From positions 23,198-87,197 of the forward strand of contig NZ_AZAC01000019.1 of the NCBI RefSeq assembly GCF_000931935.2: 64,000 bases of DNA. Direction: 5' to 3'. The notes beneath the pieces were generated by a model. It was not told where the DNA came from. It saw only the letters and a list, made by a program, of their open reading frames with translations, and ran no database searches. Each line of letters opens with the position of its first letter. The first letter of the stretch is position 1. Below, one piece after another: positions 17,654 to 26,191 of the stretch. Origin of the DNA: Dethiosulfatarculus sandiegensis. GTDB taxonomy: Bacteria; Desulfobacterota; Desulfarculia; Desulfarculales; Desulfarculaceae. The position numbers and the translations under genes were made by a program.

Positions 17654-18706
17654 ATGCGAAAAATCAAACTGGCTATCACTCTTTTACTGACCTTTTCCCT
17701 TCTCTCCACAGCCCCTGTATTTGCCGACTATCAAAAGCCCGGTGAAGGCGTTGAAGTGAGCCCCGCCCGCGCAACCTGGAACACCGGTTTTTTTCAAGAG
17801 GCCCTTGTCCGCAAAGGACTGCAAGAGCTGGGTTATAAAGTTGAAAAACCCAAAAATCTCAGCAACCCAATTTTTTATAAATCCCTGGTCATGGGAGACG
17901 TGGACTACTGGACCAATGGCTGGTTCCCGCTTCACAATGCACAACTTCCCAAAAATTTTGACCAAAAAGGCGAAATGATCGGGTATGTGGTTAAGGCCGG
18001 AGGGCTTCAGGGCTACCTGGTGTCCAAAAGGGAAGTAGACAAGTTCAACATCAAGTCTCTGGAAGACTTTAAGCGTCCCGAAGTAAAAAAGGCCTTTGAC
18101 ATTAATGGCGACGGCAAGGCCGATCTTACTGCCTGCCCTCCGGGCTGGGGCTGTGAAACCGTGATCAGACACCATAGCAAGGTCTACGACTTAAAGGACC
18201 ACATCAAGCCCATTAAGGCCGCCTATGAAGCAGGCATGGCCTCTGCCCTGGGCAACTATAAAAGCGGCAAGCCGATTTTTTTCTACACCTGGGCTCCTAA
18301 CTGGACCATGTACAAGCTGAAACCAGGTAAAGATGTCATGTGGATCAATGTGCCTAAAATCATTCCCAAGGAGAGTCAAAAGGAAAACGTCTCCCGCATG
18401 ACCGTCGCCGGGGTCAAGGGCGCGGTCTCAGATCCCTTGAAAACCGGTTTTGTGGTCAGCGATATCCGCATAGTGGCCAACAAAAATTTCCTCAAGAAAA
18501 ATCCCGCGGCCAAAAAGTTCTTTGAAATCTTTAAGCTCCCCTTGTCTGAAATAAACGCCCAAAACACCAGAATGCATCACGGCGAAAAATCCGCCAAGGA
18601 TATCGAGCGTCATGCCAACGAATGGATAGCGGCGCATAAAGACCTGTGGAATTCCTGGCTGGAAGCTGCTCGCAAGGCCGCTGACCAAGCCGAAAAAACC
18701 AAATAA
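17654..18706 (+). CDS. proX: Glycine betaine-type substrate-binding protein (second copy)
   Basis: This gene encodes about 350 residues starting at the ATG at 17654, which follows GAGGAGA; an in-frame TTG further up lacks support. A signal peptide ends at VFA before DYQKPG. The mature part is nearly the same as the first copy, with the same Trp motifs (VDYWTNGWFP, FFYTWAPNW) and Cys-bridged loop ACPPGWGCE, so it should bind a similar ligand. Differences cluster at the surface and in a longer charged tail (ADQAEKTK). It is a tandem duplicate with its own predicted promoter. Two binding proteins sharing one ProVW may differ in ligand range or in the conditions under which they are made. Confidence 0.92.
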   Translation: MRKIKLAITLLLTFSLLSTAPVFADYQKPGEGVEVSPARATWNTGFFQEALVRKGLQELGYKVEKPKNLSNPIFYKSLVMGDVDYWTNGWFPLHNAQLPKNFDQKGEMIGYVVKAGGLQGYLVSKREVDKFNIKSLEDFKRPEVKKAFDINGDGKADLTACPPGWGCETVIRHHSKVYDLKDHIKPIKAAYEAGMASALGNYKSGKPIFFYTWAPNWTMYKLKPGKDVMWINVPKIIPKESQKENVSRMTVAGVKGAVSDPLKTGFVVSDIRIVANKNFLKKNPAAKKFFEIFKLPLSEINAQNTRMHHGEKSAKDIERHANEWIAAHKDLWNSWLEAARKAADQAEKTK

Positions 18707-18828
18707 GAAGGACAAAAGTTAGCTGATTAAAGGGTGCGGGCCATGAAATACCCCTAAAATCAGAGATTTTGGGGACCCCGAATGACGGCCTGCCGAATTG
18801 CGAGGCTTTCTTAAGACGAGTAATTCTA

Positions 18829-18966
18829 GCCACTTGGCAAAACCGCGGTTTTGCCAAGTGGCCTCTGACAAAGTCCAGGAGGACTTTGTCAGCAAGCTAG
18901 TGTGCGGCCCGCATGGCCGCACACTTTTGCAATAAATTTAAAAGGAGCCGCAGGATCTTGCGGCTC
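18829..18966. repeat. Cluster of four perfect inverted repeats
   Basis: Four hairpins follow each other: a 34-base perfect palindrome at 18829-18862 (half-site GCCACTTGGCAAAACCG); a 12-base stem with AGGA loop at 18865-18892; a 10-base stem with 5-base loop at 18900-18924, followed by TTTT; and an 8-base stem with 6-base loop at 18945-18966. Together they fill most of the 413-base gap between the second proX and the isomerase gene. The third, with its T run, could end proX transcription; the rest look like a REP/BIME-type array or a strong transcription barrier. Confidence 0.75.
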
Positions 18967-19119
18967 AGCTCGCCCCAACCAGCCGGGCCTCTCTTTACCT
19001 TACGATCACATCCATGGTTTTCCTTGGCTTGAACATCTGAAACGTAATAAAATCCATTCTATTTACAGTCTATCTACTAAGCGGCGTCATTTTTCCAAAT
19101 CCAGTTTACGGAGGCCTGC

Positions 19120-19902
19120 ATGATCACCCTGGGCTGCTCCACCTGGTTTTTGAGGCATATGCCTATCTCCGAGGCCTTGCGCATCATCAAGCAAAACGGA
19201 TTTTCCCTGGCCGAGGTTTGGAGCGACCAGATCCAGCTTCACGGCGGGTCGGCCAGGGAGATAGGCGCCCTGGCCCGGCAACTCGGCCTGGAGCTTACCT
19301 GGCATGCAGCCTCCCATGATCTTAACCTCACCTCGCGCAACTCCTATTTGCGGGAGGCGGCATTTGAACAGACCAAAGCCTGCCTGGACCTGGCCAAGGA
19401 AGCCGGGGCCAGCCTCCTGGTCCTTCATCCCGGGCGCAAATCCTTTACCGCAGACGAGGATGACTATTACTGGGCTTTAATGCGCCATATTTTCTCGGAC
19501 TTAAGCAAGGAGGCCCAAAAAAGGGGAATTCCATTGGCCCTGGAGCTGATGGAAACAAAGCCCTGCGAGCTTGTCTGCTCTTTAGAAGCCTTTGCCAAGG
19601 TGGCGGCCTGGAATCTTTCCAACCTTTTCTTCACCGTGGACCTGGCCCACTTGAATACCTGGGGTGATCCCTGCCGAATCTGGCAATCGTTTGATCAGAA
19701 AAAATTGCTGCACATACACTTAAGCGACAACAGCCTTGAGACCATGCACCTGCCTTTAGGCCGGGGCAACATGAATCTGGACCGTCTTTTAAGGCTGATC
19801 AAAAAGGATTTTAAAAAAAGCATCGTCTTGGAAGGGCCCAGCCAGGGGGGCCTGCCCCGTGACTTGGCGGCCGAATTTGATTTTATGAAAAAACGCCTTT
19901 AG
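19120..19902 (+). CDS. Sugar phosphate isomerase/epimerase-like TIM barrel
   Basis: This gene encodes 260 residues. The start ATG follows TACGGAGGCCTGC. The chain fits the xylose-isomerase-like / AP-endonuclease-2 superfamily: LGCSTWFLRHMPISEAL at the first strand, then LLVLHPG, the metal-ligand strand LALELME, FFTVDLAHLN, LLHIHLSDN and a final SIVLEGPS. The Glu, Asp-x-x-His and His-x-x-Asp pattern fits a divalent-metal site. It is cytosolic, with no signal peptide. No neighbour points to a pathway: upstream is the hairpin cluster, downstream the IS481 remnant. Epimerase or isomerase action on a sugar or cyclitol is likely, but the substrate is unknown. Confidence 0.82.
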   Translation: MITLGCSTWFLRHMPISEALRIIKQNGFSLAEVWSDQIQLHGGSAREIGALARQLGLELTWHAASHDLNLTSRNSYLREAAFEQTKACLDLAKEAGASLLVLHPGRKSFTADEDDYYWALMRHIFSDLSKEAQKRGIPLALELMETKPCELVCSLEAFAKVAAWNLSNLFFTVDLAHLNTWGDPCRIWQSFDQKKLLHIHLSDNSLETMHLPLGRGNMNLDRLLRLIKKDFKKSIVLEGPSQGGLPRDLAAEFDFMKKRL

Positions 19903-20057
19903 GCGATCTTCAAGCCAGGTAAAAACCTTTCCCGGTTTAGCAACCTGAAGGGATTGAATTGAAAGGCTCGCCAAAGTCAGTCGGACTCCCCCCGGCATCA
20001 GACAGGTTCAGTCAGTATAATTGACAATAAATCCCTAGGTGTTGTTAACAAGGACAT

Positions 20058-20815
20058 TGTTCACAATTATGCAATCTTGAGATTGGTGGTTTGCGATTTA
20101 AAGCGGAGTGTGGCCGCTGTTGGTTGTAGAAGTCAGTCCATGGTTTGAGGTGCTCTGTTCTTTCCTCGGAGTTTTCATGAGCCTGGCTGTAAGCCCATTC
20201 CTTGACGCTTGTTTGGATGAAGCGCTCTGCCTTGCGGTTGGTGCGGGGCGTATATGGCCGCGTGGTCACATGCTTGGCCTTGATGTGGTCCACAGCTGTC
20301 TTGAACAAGTAAGGGAACACCAGTCAATATCCGCCATTAATCTACTGATGGCCACACCATGCCTTTGGAACCAAGCTGCGGCACGGATCAGAAAACAGAT
20401 GGCACTGGTTGCTTTTTCGTCCGGCAGCACCTCGGTGCAGGCTGTGCGACTGTTATCATCGACGCAGACATGCGGGTATTCCCAGCCTGACTTGCGTCTT
20501 TTGCCGGAACGGTCACCGGTGATGCAATGTCCCACACCGTCGATCTTTCCCAACCTCTTTGATATCAAGATGGACCATGTCGCCTGGAGCTTTGTGCTCG
20601 CACAACAGGAATCGGTTCATCCAGACCAGACAACTTATTCAAGCCCAAAGCCTCAGTTCAAGACCAACCGTGGAAAGAGGCAGGGAAAGAAAATAGGCAA
20701 TGGCTGTCCCGGTCATCCTCAAGCGCCTCATAGCCGCGATGGTGGCAACCTGCTCAACAGGCATCCGCTTGGGGCTGTCTATAGGCTTTGAGCTACGGGT
20801 ATGCAAAGCTGCCAG
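20058..20815 (-). mobile_element. IS481-family element, degenerate copy 2
   Basis: The element begins at TGTTCACAA (20058-20066), the same end as copy 1 at 2753, and is very similar to it throughout. It reaches further into the transposase N-terminus than copy 1 does, to about 20815, where it meets a broken mscS. The helix-turn-helix part of the transposase is absent, so the element's far end is deleted. Both copies point the same way and bracket about 17 kb holding the sia and proVWX loci. Confidence 0.75.
20070..20815 (-). pseudogene. IS481-family transposase, broken (copy 2)
   Basis: Pieces of the transposase lie in at least three frames: the linker LHTRSSKPIDSPKRMPVEQV near 20770, the first catalytic half (LGKIDGVGHCITGD through FQRHGVAISRLMAD) at 20320-20568, and the second half (LFKTAVDHIKAKHVTTRP, YTPRTNRKAERF, WTDFYNQQRPHSALNRKPP) at 20075-20310. 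Frameshifts separate them near 20625, 20565 and 20320. The second catalytic Asp region is damaged (copy 1 reads VMTDNGG, here MADIDWC). The C-terminus is intact in this copy but cut by a nonsense change in copy 1, so the two copies decayed independently. Confidence 0.8.
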
Positions 20816-20839
20816 CTCCCCTTGCATATTGAAAACCAA

Positions 20840-21750
20840 CACTCAATGCAAGTCACCATCACCAGATTGCCGATTCCACCCAACAGGCTGGGATTATTTG
20901 CAAAAGAATCCGTTTTGATAACTAATCCCGTAAAGGTGAAAATCGAGACAGACAAAGAGGGGGATCTTTATTTTTCCAACGATACCACGCTTAATGATTT
21001 CAGCCGCATAGCAGATCCCAAAACAGCAGCTAAAGGCGGAGCAATAGGCAAACTCTCCACCCTGGGGATTAAACTCAGCGGTCTTTTGGCCACAGCCGGA
21101 CTTTTGACCGTAGCCCTTGGCTTTGCGCCCCAGACTTCAATTTCCAACATTATTTCAGGTTTTTTCCTGTTAATGAAAAAACCTTTGAAGTAGGCGACGT
21201 GGTGGAGATTGAAGGCGAGGTGGGCATAGTCCTCTCGCTGGATCTGCTCTCAACCAAGCTGCGCACCTTTGCCAACCTCTTTGTTCGCATACCCAACGAA
21301 AACATCCTGAAAAATTCCGTCAAGACTTCCAGCAAATACAAGGTAAGACGCATCACCGTTGATTTTTCAATTGCATACAAGGAGAAAATAGCCGAGGCAA
21401 AAGAAGTGGTGCGCAAGTTCCCGAAAGCCAGCCCACTCGTCCTGGAAGAACCCAAACCTATGACAATAACAACCTCTCTTGCAGACTCAGGAGTCCTGTT
21501 GGAGGGCATAGTCTGGATTGACCGCACCCAATTACTGAAAGCCAAAGACGTTGTAACCGCTGGGATAAAAAAGGCGCTGGATGATGCGGGCATTGAAATA
21601 CCCCACCCGCATTTGACACTTTATCTCGGAGACCCGAAACTATTGTCTAAAAAAGGGAGCGCCGTTGCCCCGTTCGGCGCGCGCATCCCCAAGACACGAA
21701 TTCTGCCCTTAAAGGATTCCCATCGACCCAAAAGAAAAAATCACCAATGA
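20840..21750 (+). pseudogene. MscS-family mechanosensitive channel, truncated and frameshifted
   Basis: Two frames carry one gene. The first contains the pore helix and following loop, GLLTVALGFAPQTSISNIISGFFLLMKKP (ending at 21193), typical of MscS TM3. A small deletion then shifts the frame, and the second frame continues FEVGDVVEIEGEVGIV, the beta domain (LRTFANLFVRIPNENILKN) and the C-terminal domain to 21750. The membrane helices before the pore helix are missing, replaced by the IS481 remnant. The product would normally release solutes when membrane tension rises after osmotic downshock. The gene is not likely to be functional. Confidence 0.75.
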
Positions 21751-22164
21751 GTCAGTTTTATTATTATGCCAAGCAGTGAAAACAAGGGGATTTGGCTGTT
21801 TTCATGAGAGTCTGCGGCAATAGCAAAGGGATCAACCGTAAATAATCACCTCTTCGCACCCGCCCCATACAGGGACAGGTCCCTTCCCCTAAGCAAACAA
21901 AAGCAGCCCCGGGGCTTTATCAAACAGGTGTCACTGCAAGCCGTTGGAGCCCAACCACCAGTCCTCCACGTTTTTATTAATGTGTAAAAAAATGCCTGAG
22001 TCCTTGGCAGAGGCGCAATTCATATTTATTCAGCTCTGAATTACATTTTCTCCCGGACCGCTAAAGCACCAGAGGTGTTGGTGAATTACATATTCAGAAT
22101 CCATTTTGGTTTTTTAAAAATGACTTGCAACTTTGCTCAAAATTATTTCATGCGATAAGTATAG

Positions 22165-22194
22165 TTAATCAGGGAAATATAACTTTAGTATAAT
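22165..22194 (+). promoter_or_regulatory. Possible sigma-70 promoter before the sigma-54 activator
   Basis: A perfect TATAAT at 22189-22194 has TTAATC (22165-22170) 18 bases upstream. It would start transcription near 22201, about 130 bases before the chosen start codon. The rest of the 21751-22329 gap shows no gene or clear repeat. Confidence 0.4.
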
Positions 22195-22329
22195 ACTCGC
22201 CTTTTCCAGGCCTTCCCTACTCTGGCGGGGTGCTTGCCAGGCAAATCACCCTTGCTTTCTGAGCTGAAAAAACCTTTAGCCCGGAGTTTTCCCTTGTCCC
22301 CCCAAAGATATCAACGGCCAAAAACCAAA

Positions 22330-23721
22330 ATGCTCAACCCGGACCCCTACCCGGACCGGGAGACCCTGCTGAGAATCCTGGATCACATGTATGACGAGCT
22401 GTACGTGATCAATAGCCAGGGCACCTGCATCTATGTAAACAAGGCCTGTGAAAGGCATTACGGGATAAGCCCTTTGGAGATCATCGGCCAGAAGGTATGG
22501 GAATCCACCCAAAAGGGATATTGGTTTCCGCCCATCGGCCCCATTGTGCTGCGTAATAAGAAAACCGCCACCTATGAGCAAAGGACCAACACCGGCAAGT
22601 TGATGCTGGTCACCGCCACACCTGTATTGAATGAAAAAGGCAAGGTGGAGATGGTGGTGGAAAACTTAAGGGAGATCTCACGGCTAGATCAAGTCAAAAA
22701 TGACTTAGCCCACACCAGAAAACTGCTGGCCCGCTATAAAAAAGAGGTTAAGCAGTTGAGATCCAAGCATTTTTCCGGCCAAGGACAGATAGTGGCCAAG
22801 AGCAAGGCCATGGAAAACACCCTGGAGCTGGCCAACCGAGTTGCCCAGGTGGATTCCACAGTCCTGATAACCGGCAAGACCGGCACAGGCAAAGGGCTAT
22901 TGGCAAGGCATCTGCACGAATCCAGCCCTCGCCAAAAAAGTCCTTTCATTACAGTAAACTGCGCCGCCATACCTGAACAACTCTTTGAATCGGAGCTTTT
23001 CGGATATCAAAGCGGGGCCTTTACCGGCGCCAGCACCAAAGGCAAGGCCGGGCTCTTCAGCCTGGCGGGCAAGGGCACCCTGTTTTTGGACGAGATCGCC
23101 GAGATCCCTTCCCAGCTCCAGGCCAAGCTGCTGCACGTTTTACAGGAAAAAAGATTTATATCTATAGGATCAAATAGTTACGAACAAATCGATTGCCGTA
23201 TTCTGGTAGGTACCAACCAGAATCTGCGTGCTTTGGTTGATCAGGGGCTGTTCAGGGAAGACCTTTTCTACCGCTTAAACACCATAGAGATTGAGATCCC
23301 CACCCTTGCACAGAGGCCGGAAGATATCATCCCGTTATTGCAACACTTTTTGAATAAGTACAATCTCAAATTCGCCAAGGATCACTTCTTTACCGCCGAA
23401 GCCCTGGATATCTTGAGCCACCACACCTGGCCCGGCAATGTAAGGGAGCTTGAGCACCTGGTTGAAAGGGTGGTGGTTACCTCACCCCAGCAGGCCATTG
23501 GCCCGGAATCCCTCCCGGCCGTAGTCTTTCCCACCGAAAACCTTAATCCGGACTGGGCTCCCAACCAGGCCCAAAACCTGGACCAGGCCTTGGAGAAGGT
23601 GGAAAAGTTATTAGTGCAAAAGGCCCAACAGGCCCATGGCAGTTCCTATAAAGTGGCCAAGGCATTGGGAATCAGCCAGTCAAGGGCCTACCGGCTCATG
23701 CAAAAACACTCCTCCGACTGA
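22330..23721 (+). CDS. PAS-domain sigma-54-dependent transcriptional activator
   Basis: The gene encodes about 463 residues from the ATG at 22330; the frame is open back to a TTG at 22234, so up to 32 more residues are possible. Order: one PAS domain (about 10-125, DELYVINSQGTCIYVNKACERHYG), a coiled linker, an AAA+ domain (about 170-400) with Walker A GKTGTGKG, the sigma-54 contact motif GAFTGA, Walker B TLFLDEIAEI and the arginine finger region REDLFYRLN, then a C-terminal Fis-type HTH (SSYKVAKALGISQSRAYRLMQK). It activates RNA polymerase carrying sigma-54 when the PAS domain binds a ligand. It lies directly upstream of the heterocycle operon, which is its most likely target. Confidence 0.92.
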   Translation: MLNPDPYPDRETLLRILDHMYDELYVINSQGTCIYVNKACERHYGISPLEIIGQKVWESTQKGYWFPPIGPIVLRNKKTATYEQRTNTGKLMLVTATPVLNEKGKVEMVVENLREISRLDQVKNDLAHTRKLLARYKKEVKQLRSKHFSGQGQIVAKSKAMENTLELANRVAQVDSTVLITGKTGTGKGLLARHLHESSPRQKSPFITVNCAAIPEQLFESELFGYQSGAFTGASTKGKAGLFSLAGKGTLFLDEIAEIPSQLQAKLLHVLQEKRFISIGSNSYEQIDCRILVGTNQNLRALVDQGLFREDLFYRLNTIEIEIPTLAQRPEDIIPLLQHFLNKYNLKFAKDHFFTAEALDILSHHTWPGNVRELEHLVERVVVTSPQQAIGPESLPAVVFPTENLNPDWAPNQAQNLDQALEKVEKLLVQKAQQAHGSSYKVAKALGISQSRAYRLMQKHSSD

Positions 23722-24053
23722 GAGCCTTTTTTGTGAAAGCCTCCCAAGGCAGGGCATCCAACCCAACACCCCGTATGGGGAGCTCGAGGAAGGCGATCCG
23801 CCAAAATCGTACAAACTTAAAACATATGTAATTTTGCCTAGTTCTCAAACCTCACCTTGTAAAATTCAAAAGGGAGAACCTTTCAGATGAGTTATTCCGG
23901 CCCACTTTCAGCCCCTTTTAAGTCGTCTACGACTTACTTTAATTCAAAATCACATTATTCATAGAGCTTGTTCTTTTTGTCACTATTCCCTTCCCCCTCC
24001 TCAACCATGCGGTTTTACGTGTCATTACCTCTAACCCACCAAACATTACGTTT

Positions 24054-24070
24054 TTGGTACGGAACTTGAT
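24054..24070 (+). promoter_or_regulatory. Possible sigma-54 (-24/-12) promoter before the heterocycle operon
   Basis: TTGGTACGGAACTTGAT (24054-24070) resembles the consensus TTGGCACG-N4-TTGCT: the GG at -24 and the TTG at -12 have correct spacing, with two mismatches (T for C, A for C). It lies 158 bases before the first operon gene and about 330 bases after the gene for a sigma-54 activator. The rest of the 506-base gap 23722-24227 holds no gene. Confidence 0.35.
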
Positions 24071-24186
24071 ATCTGAATCAGCCTGTGAGCGTTGCTGGAG
24101 CTGTCTGAATTTAAGCCTTGCTCTTGTTCCCAAGATGTTTTGCCGCACAGCCCCTTCTCCAATTCACGCTCTCAATCAGAAATAAT

Positions 24187-24207
24187 TGCCAGGCTAAATA
24201 CCTGGCA
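24187..24207 (+). promoter_or_regulatory. Leader hairpin at the ribosome site of the operon's first gene
   Basis: TGCCAGG (24187-24193) and CCTGGCA (24201-24207) form a 7-base stem and 7-base loop, ending seven bases before the AAGGAGG ribosome site. It could be an operator or a translation-control hairpin. Confidence 0.4.
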
Positions 24208-24227
24208 GCAACTAAGGAGGCCCCCTC

Positions 24228-26060
24228 ATGGATAACGTCAAAAACGCCGGTATCGCCCCTTTGAAATTAGTGTCGGAGAGGCAAAAAGCAATAGACGTGT
24301 TGATGGACCCCAACCAGTTCGCCGACGTGGTCTTAAAAGGCGGTAATGTGGTGAATGTAATCACCCGGGAAGTCTACCAGGCGGATATTGCCATCAGCGG
24401 TGAATATATCCTCATGGTGGGAGACTGTTCCAACCTGATTGGAGAAAAAACCGTTGTCCATGACCTTGAGGGCAAGCACCTCACCCCGGGATTCATTGAC
24501 TCCCACATGCATTTCGAGAGCGCGATGCTCACTATCACCGAGTTCTCGCGCCTTTCCATTCCCACCGGCACCACCTGCCTTGTCTCGGACCCCCATGAAA
24601 TCGGAAACGTCCTCGGCCCCAAGGGCATAAGGACCATGTGTGACGAGGCGGCGCTGATGCCCCAGCATGTGCATTCCAGGGTTCCGGCCATGGCTCCGGA
24701 CTCTCCCGGCCTGGAAACCGCGGGCTATGACATCACCTCCAAGGACCTGCCCGAGATGCTTAACTACCCCTCGGTCTCGGGCATTGGCGAGACCCAGGGC
24801 ATCAGCGCGGCCAAACACGTGTACAAACACAATCCCTGGGTCTTCAGGGACAGCGTGGTCTCCACGGTCTATGCCGATTCCATCGGTAAAAAGGTGGACG
24901 GCAACGCGCCCGAGCTCTTTGGCAAGGATCTGGCCGCCCATATCATCGCAGGCGGCACAGAGATAAGCTGCCACGAGACCACCACCAAGGCCGAAGCCGT
25001 GGAAAAACTGCGAAACGGCGTGTACATGCTGATGCGCGAGGGCTCCACCCAGCGCAACATGCCCGAATGCATCCGCGCCGTCACCGAAGAAGGCCTGGAC
25101 TCCCGCCGGGCCATCCTGGCCACAGACGACATGCTGGCCGAGGATATCGCCAAGACCGGCCATATGAACGACATCATCCGCCGCACCATTGGCCAGGGCG
25201 TGGACCCGGTGGAGGCGATCCAGATGGCCACCATCAACGCGGCCACCTGGCAGGGCTTCAAGGATATCGGCGTGCTGGCCCCGGGCAAGCTGGCCGATAT
25301 CGCGGTTATAGAAGGCGAACTCAAGGACATGAACGTTTGCCAGGTATTTTTGCGCGGCCAAAAGGTGGCCGAAGACGGCAAACTTCTGATCGACCTTCCC
25401 CCTTATGTCTACCCCGACCATGTAAAGCACTCGGTAAAACGCGAGCCCATCAGCGCTTCCGACCTCATGGTGGCCTGCAAAAAGGACGGCAGCGCCAAGG
25501 TGCGGGTGGTGGGACTTATCCTGGACCAGAACCTCACCGACGCGGTGGAAGCCGAGATGCAGGTGGAAGACGGCTATGTGGTCCCCTCCCTGGATGAAGA
25601 CCTCCTGCCCATCTGTGTAGTCGGCAGGCACGGCCAGAGCGACATTGGCTCCACCTTTGTGAAGGGCTTCAAGATGAAGCACGGAGCCATTGCCGAGACC
25701 GTAAGCCATGACACCCACAACATCATGGTCATGGGCACCAACTACGAGGATATGGCCGTGGCCGTGAACCGCCTGATCGAGCTGCAGGGCGGCCTGGTCC
25801 TGGTCAGGGACGAGCTGGTGATCGGTGAATTGCCCTTGCGCATCGGCGGCCTCATGACCGACGAACTCAGCGCGGACGAGCTCACCAACCAGATGATCCA
25901 CCTTACCAAGCTGGCCGAGGACCAGCTTGAATGCCAGGCCCACGCGCCTTTCATGCACCTGGCGTTCTTATCGCTCACCACCAGCCCCAAATGGAAGATC
26001 ACCGACAAGGGCGTGGTGGACGCGGTTAACTACTGCGTGTTGCCTACAATCATCGATTAA
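24228..26060 (+). CDS. ade: Adenine deaminase family amidohydrolase
   Basis: This gene encodes 610 residues; the start ATG follows CTAAGGAGG. The N-terminal small domain (ADVVLKGGNVVNVITRE) leads into the amidohydrolase barrel: metal ligands in FIDSHMHFESAM (about 91-99), SDPHEIGNVLG (about 121-131), CHETTTK and ILATDD. The adenine-deaminase-specific C-terminal domain follows (RHGQSDIGSTFVKGF, AETVSHDTHNIMVMG, LPLRIGGLMTDE, KITDKGVVD). Length and order match AdeC. Some usual residues differ: HFESAM for HIESSM, and GRHG for ERHG. These changes and the operon partners (cyclase, formiminotransferase) leave open a related amidohydrolase reaction on another N-heterocycle. It is cytosolic and first in a five-gene operon. 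Confidence 0.85.
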   Translation: MDNVKNAGIAPLKLVSERQKAIDVLMDPNQFADVVLKGGNVVNVITREVYQADIAISGEYILMVGDCSNLIGEKTVVHDLEGKHLTPGFIDSHMHFESAMLTITEFSRLSIPTGTTCLVSDPHEIGNVLGPKGIRTMCDEAALMPQHVHSRVPAMAPDSPGLETAGYDITSKDLPEMLNYPSVSGIGETQGISAAKHVYKHNPWVFRDSVVSTVYADSIGKKVDGNAPELFGKDLAAHIIAGGTEISCHETTTKAEAVEKLRNGVYMLMREGSTQRNMPECIRAVTEEGLDSRRAILATDDMLAEDIAKTGHMNDIIRRTIGQGVDPVEAIQMATINAATWQGFKDIGVLAPGKLADIAVIEGELKDMNVCQVFLRGQKVAEDGKLLIDLPPYVYPDHVKHSVKREPISASDLMVACKKDGSAKVRVVGLILDQNLTDAVEAEMQVEDGYVVPSLDEDLLPICVVGRHGQSDIGSTFVKGFKMKHGAIAETVSHDTHNIMVMGTNYEDMAVAVNRLIELQGGLVLVRDELVIGELPLRIGGLMTDELSADELTNQMIHLTKLAEDQLECQAHAPFMHLAFLSLTTSPKWKITDKGVVDAVNYCVLPTIID

Positions 26061-26191
26061 GGCCAAGTCTTAAAAATAGAACGGTTTATACCCCGCCGGG
26101 CGCAAAGTCTCCAAGGCTCTGAGCCCGGTGGGTGCAGGGCTAAGTGCACCCTAAAAAGCCCTTTTACCTTTGCAAAGGAGCTCGAACCGAC

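Noticed and set aside
20108..20791. Plus-strand frame of 227 codons across IS481 copy 2
   Set aside because: Antisense to the broken transposase; the minus strand has the recognisable DDE integrase motifs.
24333..25958. Minus-strand open frame of 541 codons opposite the amidohydrolase gene
   Set aside because: Antisense shadow in GC-rich coding DNA; His/Gly/Val-rich translation without motifs, while the plus strand shows a complete adenine-deaminase-type protein.
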